Part shown: one piece after another, positions 63,680-64,000 of the stretch | Layout of the letters: each line of letters begins with the position of its first letter | Position numbering within the stretch: the first letter of the stretch is position 1 | Source: Paramecium sonneborni | Lineage: Eukaryota; Ciliophora; Oligohymenophorea; Peniculida; Parameciidae | Direction of reading: 5' to 3' | Assembly: GCA_905182985.1 (NCBI GenBank) | Contig: CAJJDN010000087.1 | Location: 289,717 to 353,716, forward strand | DNA length: 64,000 nucleotides | Program-made: the position numbers and the translations under genes | The notes under the pieces: model-generated | The model's database searches: none | What the model saw: the letters and a program-made list of their open reading frames with translations, nothing else | Told to the model about the DNA's origin: nothing

Positions 63680-64000
63680 GAAACACATTGTACATGATTA
63701 ATTCATTAATTCAGATGAATGTATAAAGATTAAATTTATAAATATATTTTCTAGTTCCTTTTTCCTTTTTAAACTATTGTTTTATACATTCTTATTCACA
63801 ATTAAACATCTCTACTTTATATATTATTAAGGAAACTAAAAATAATCATCTATATTTCCATATTAAACATTTACTTCTTTTGTCTTTTAAAATTATTTAT
63901 TAGATCTATTCATCTCATAAAAATACATTCTATTGTACAAAAAGGTATCTATCACATTTTGTATGTTCAAGCACTTGATCCATAATTCCTCTTTTTTGAA
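63680..64000. other. AT-rich, no feature
   Basis: The last 320 bp show no open frame or motif. No telomeric repeat (Paramecium-type CCCCAA/CCCAAA) is present. Confidence 0.4.

Noticed and set aside
1..64000. CRISPR arrays, insertion sequences, transposase genes, tRNA and rRNA genes
   Set aside because: No direct-repeat arrays, terminal inverted repeats with a transposase frame, or cloverleaf-type sequences were seen; the ciliate code and tiny introns also exclude a prokaryotic source.

Overview
This is ciliate macronuclear DNA and almost certainly from a Paramecium-like species. Reading frames stay open only if TAA and TAG are read as glutamine and TGA is the sole stop. Introns are tiny (mostly 20-34 nt, GTA...TAG). 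Neighbouring genes lie 10-150 bp apart and the sequence is very AT-rich. Standard-code ORF finding therefore shatters nearly every gene. I built models by joining exons across these introns and checked most of them by requiring the spliced length to be a multiple of three.

Layout. 1-4056: 3' part of a large helical protein. 4081-9088: first member (A) of a family of giant multi-membrane-span proteins with a PAS-like middle. 9133-21138: small housekeeping and signalling genes, namely a CK1-type kinase with a probable frameshift, a Rho-type GTPase, an Asn/Gln-rich protein, two unknown proteins (one internally duplicated), a zinc-finger protein, an Mms2/UEV ubiquitin-conjugating variant, a voltage-sensor-only membrane protein, an EF-hand protein and a Rab2-like GTPase. 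21213-25257: an intact P4-ATPase-like protein that has lost every catalytic motif. 25328-29090: an unknown protein, a ULK-like kinase and another unknown protein.

29200-36602: two tandem cyclic-nucleotide-binding K+ channel genes that overlap stop/start. Inside the first, 1,236 bp are repeated exactly around a single N, which is most likely an assembly join. 36626-41526 (minus) and 43161-48519 (plus): family members B and C. They are divergently arranged, with a broken ORF between them.

48520-64000 is much poorer in genes. It holds a 521-nt N gap, a relic of a K+ channel C-terminus, a cystinosin gene, a DNA-binding-type protein with a Cys/His finger and AT-hook, a SETD3/LSMT-type methyltransferase, a decayed B-box/TPR gene and a GC-richer patch that could be a small RNA gene. 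The right part looks like a decaying, perhaps chromosome-end-proximal, region.

The channels, the voltage-sensor protein, the EF-hand protein and the PAS-like membrane proteins all fit membrane excitability and sensing, which ciliate genomes expand strongly. No operons, CRISPR arrays, transposons, tRNAs or rRNAs were seen. All assignments are from reading the sequence; no database search was possible.
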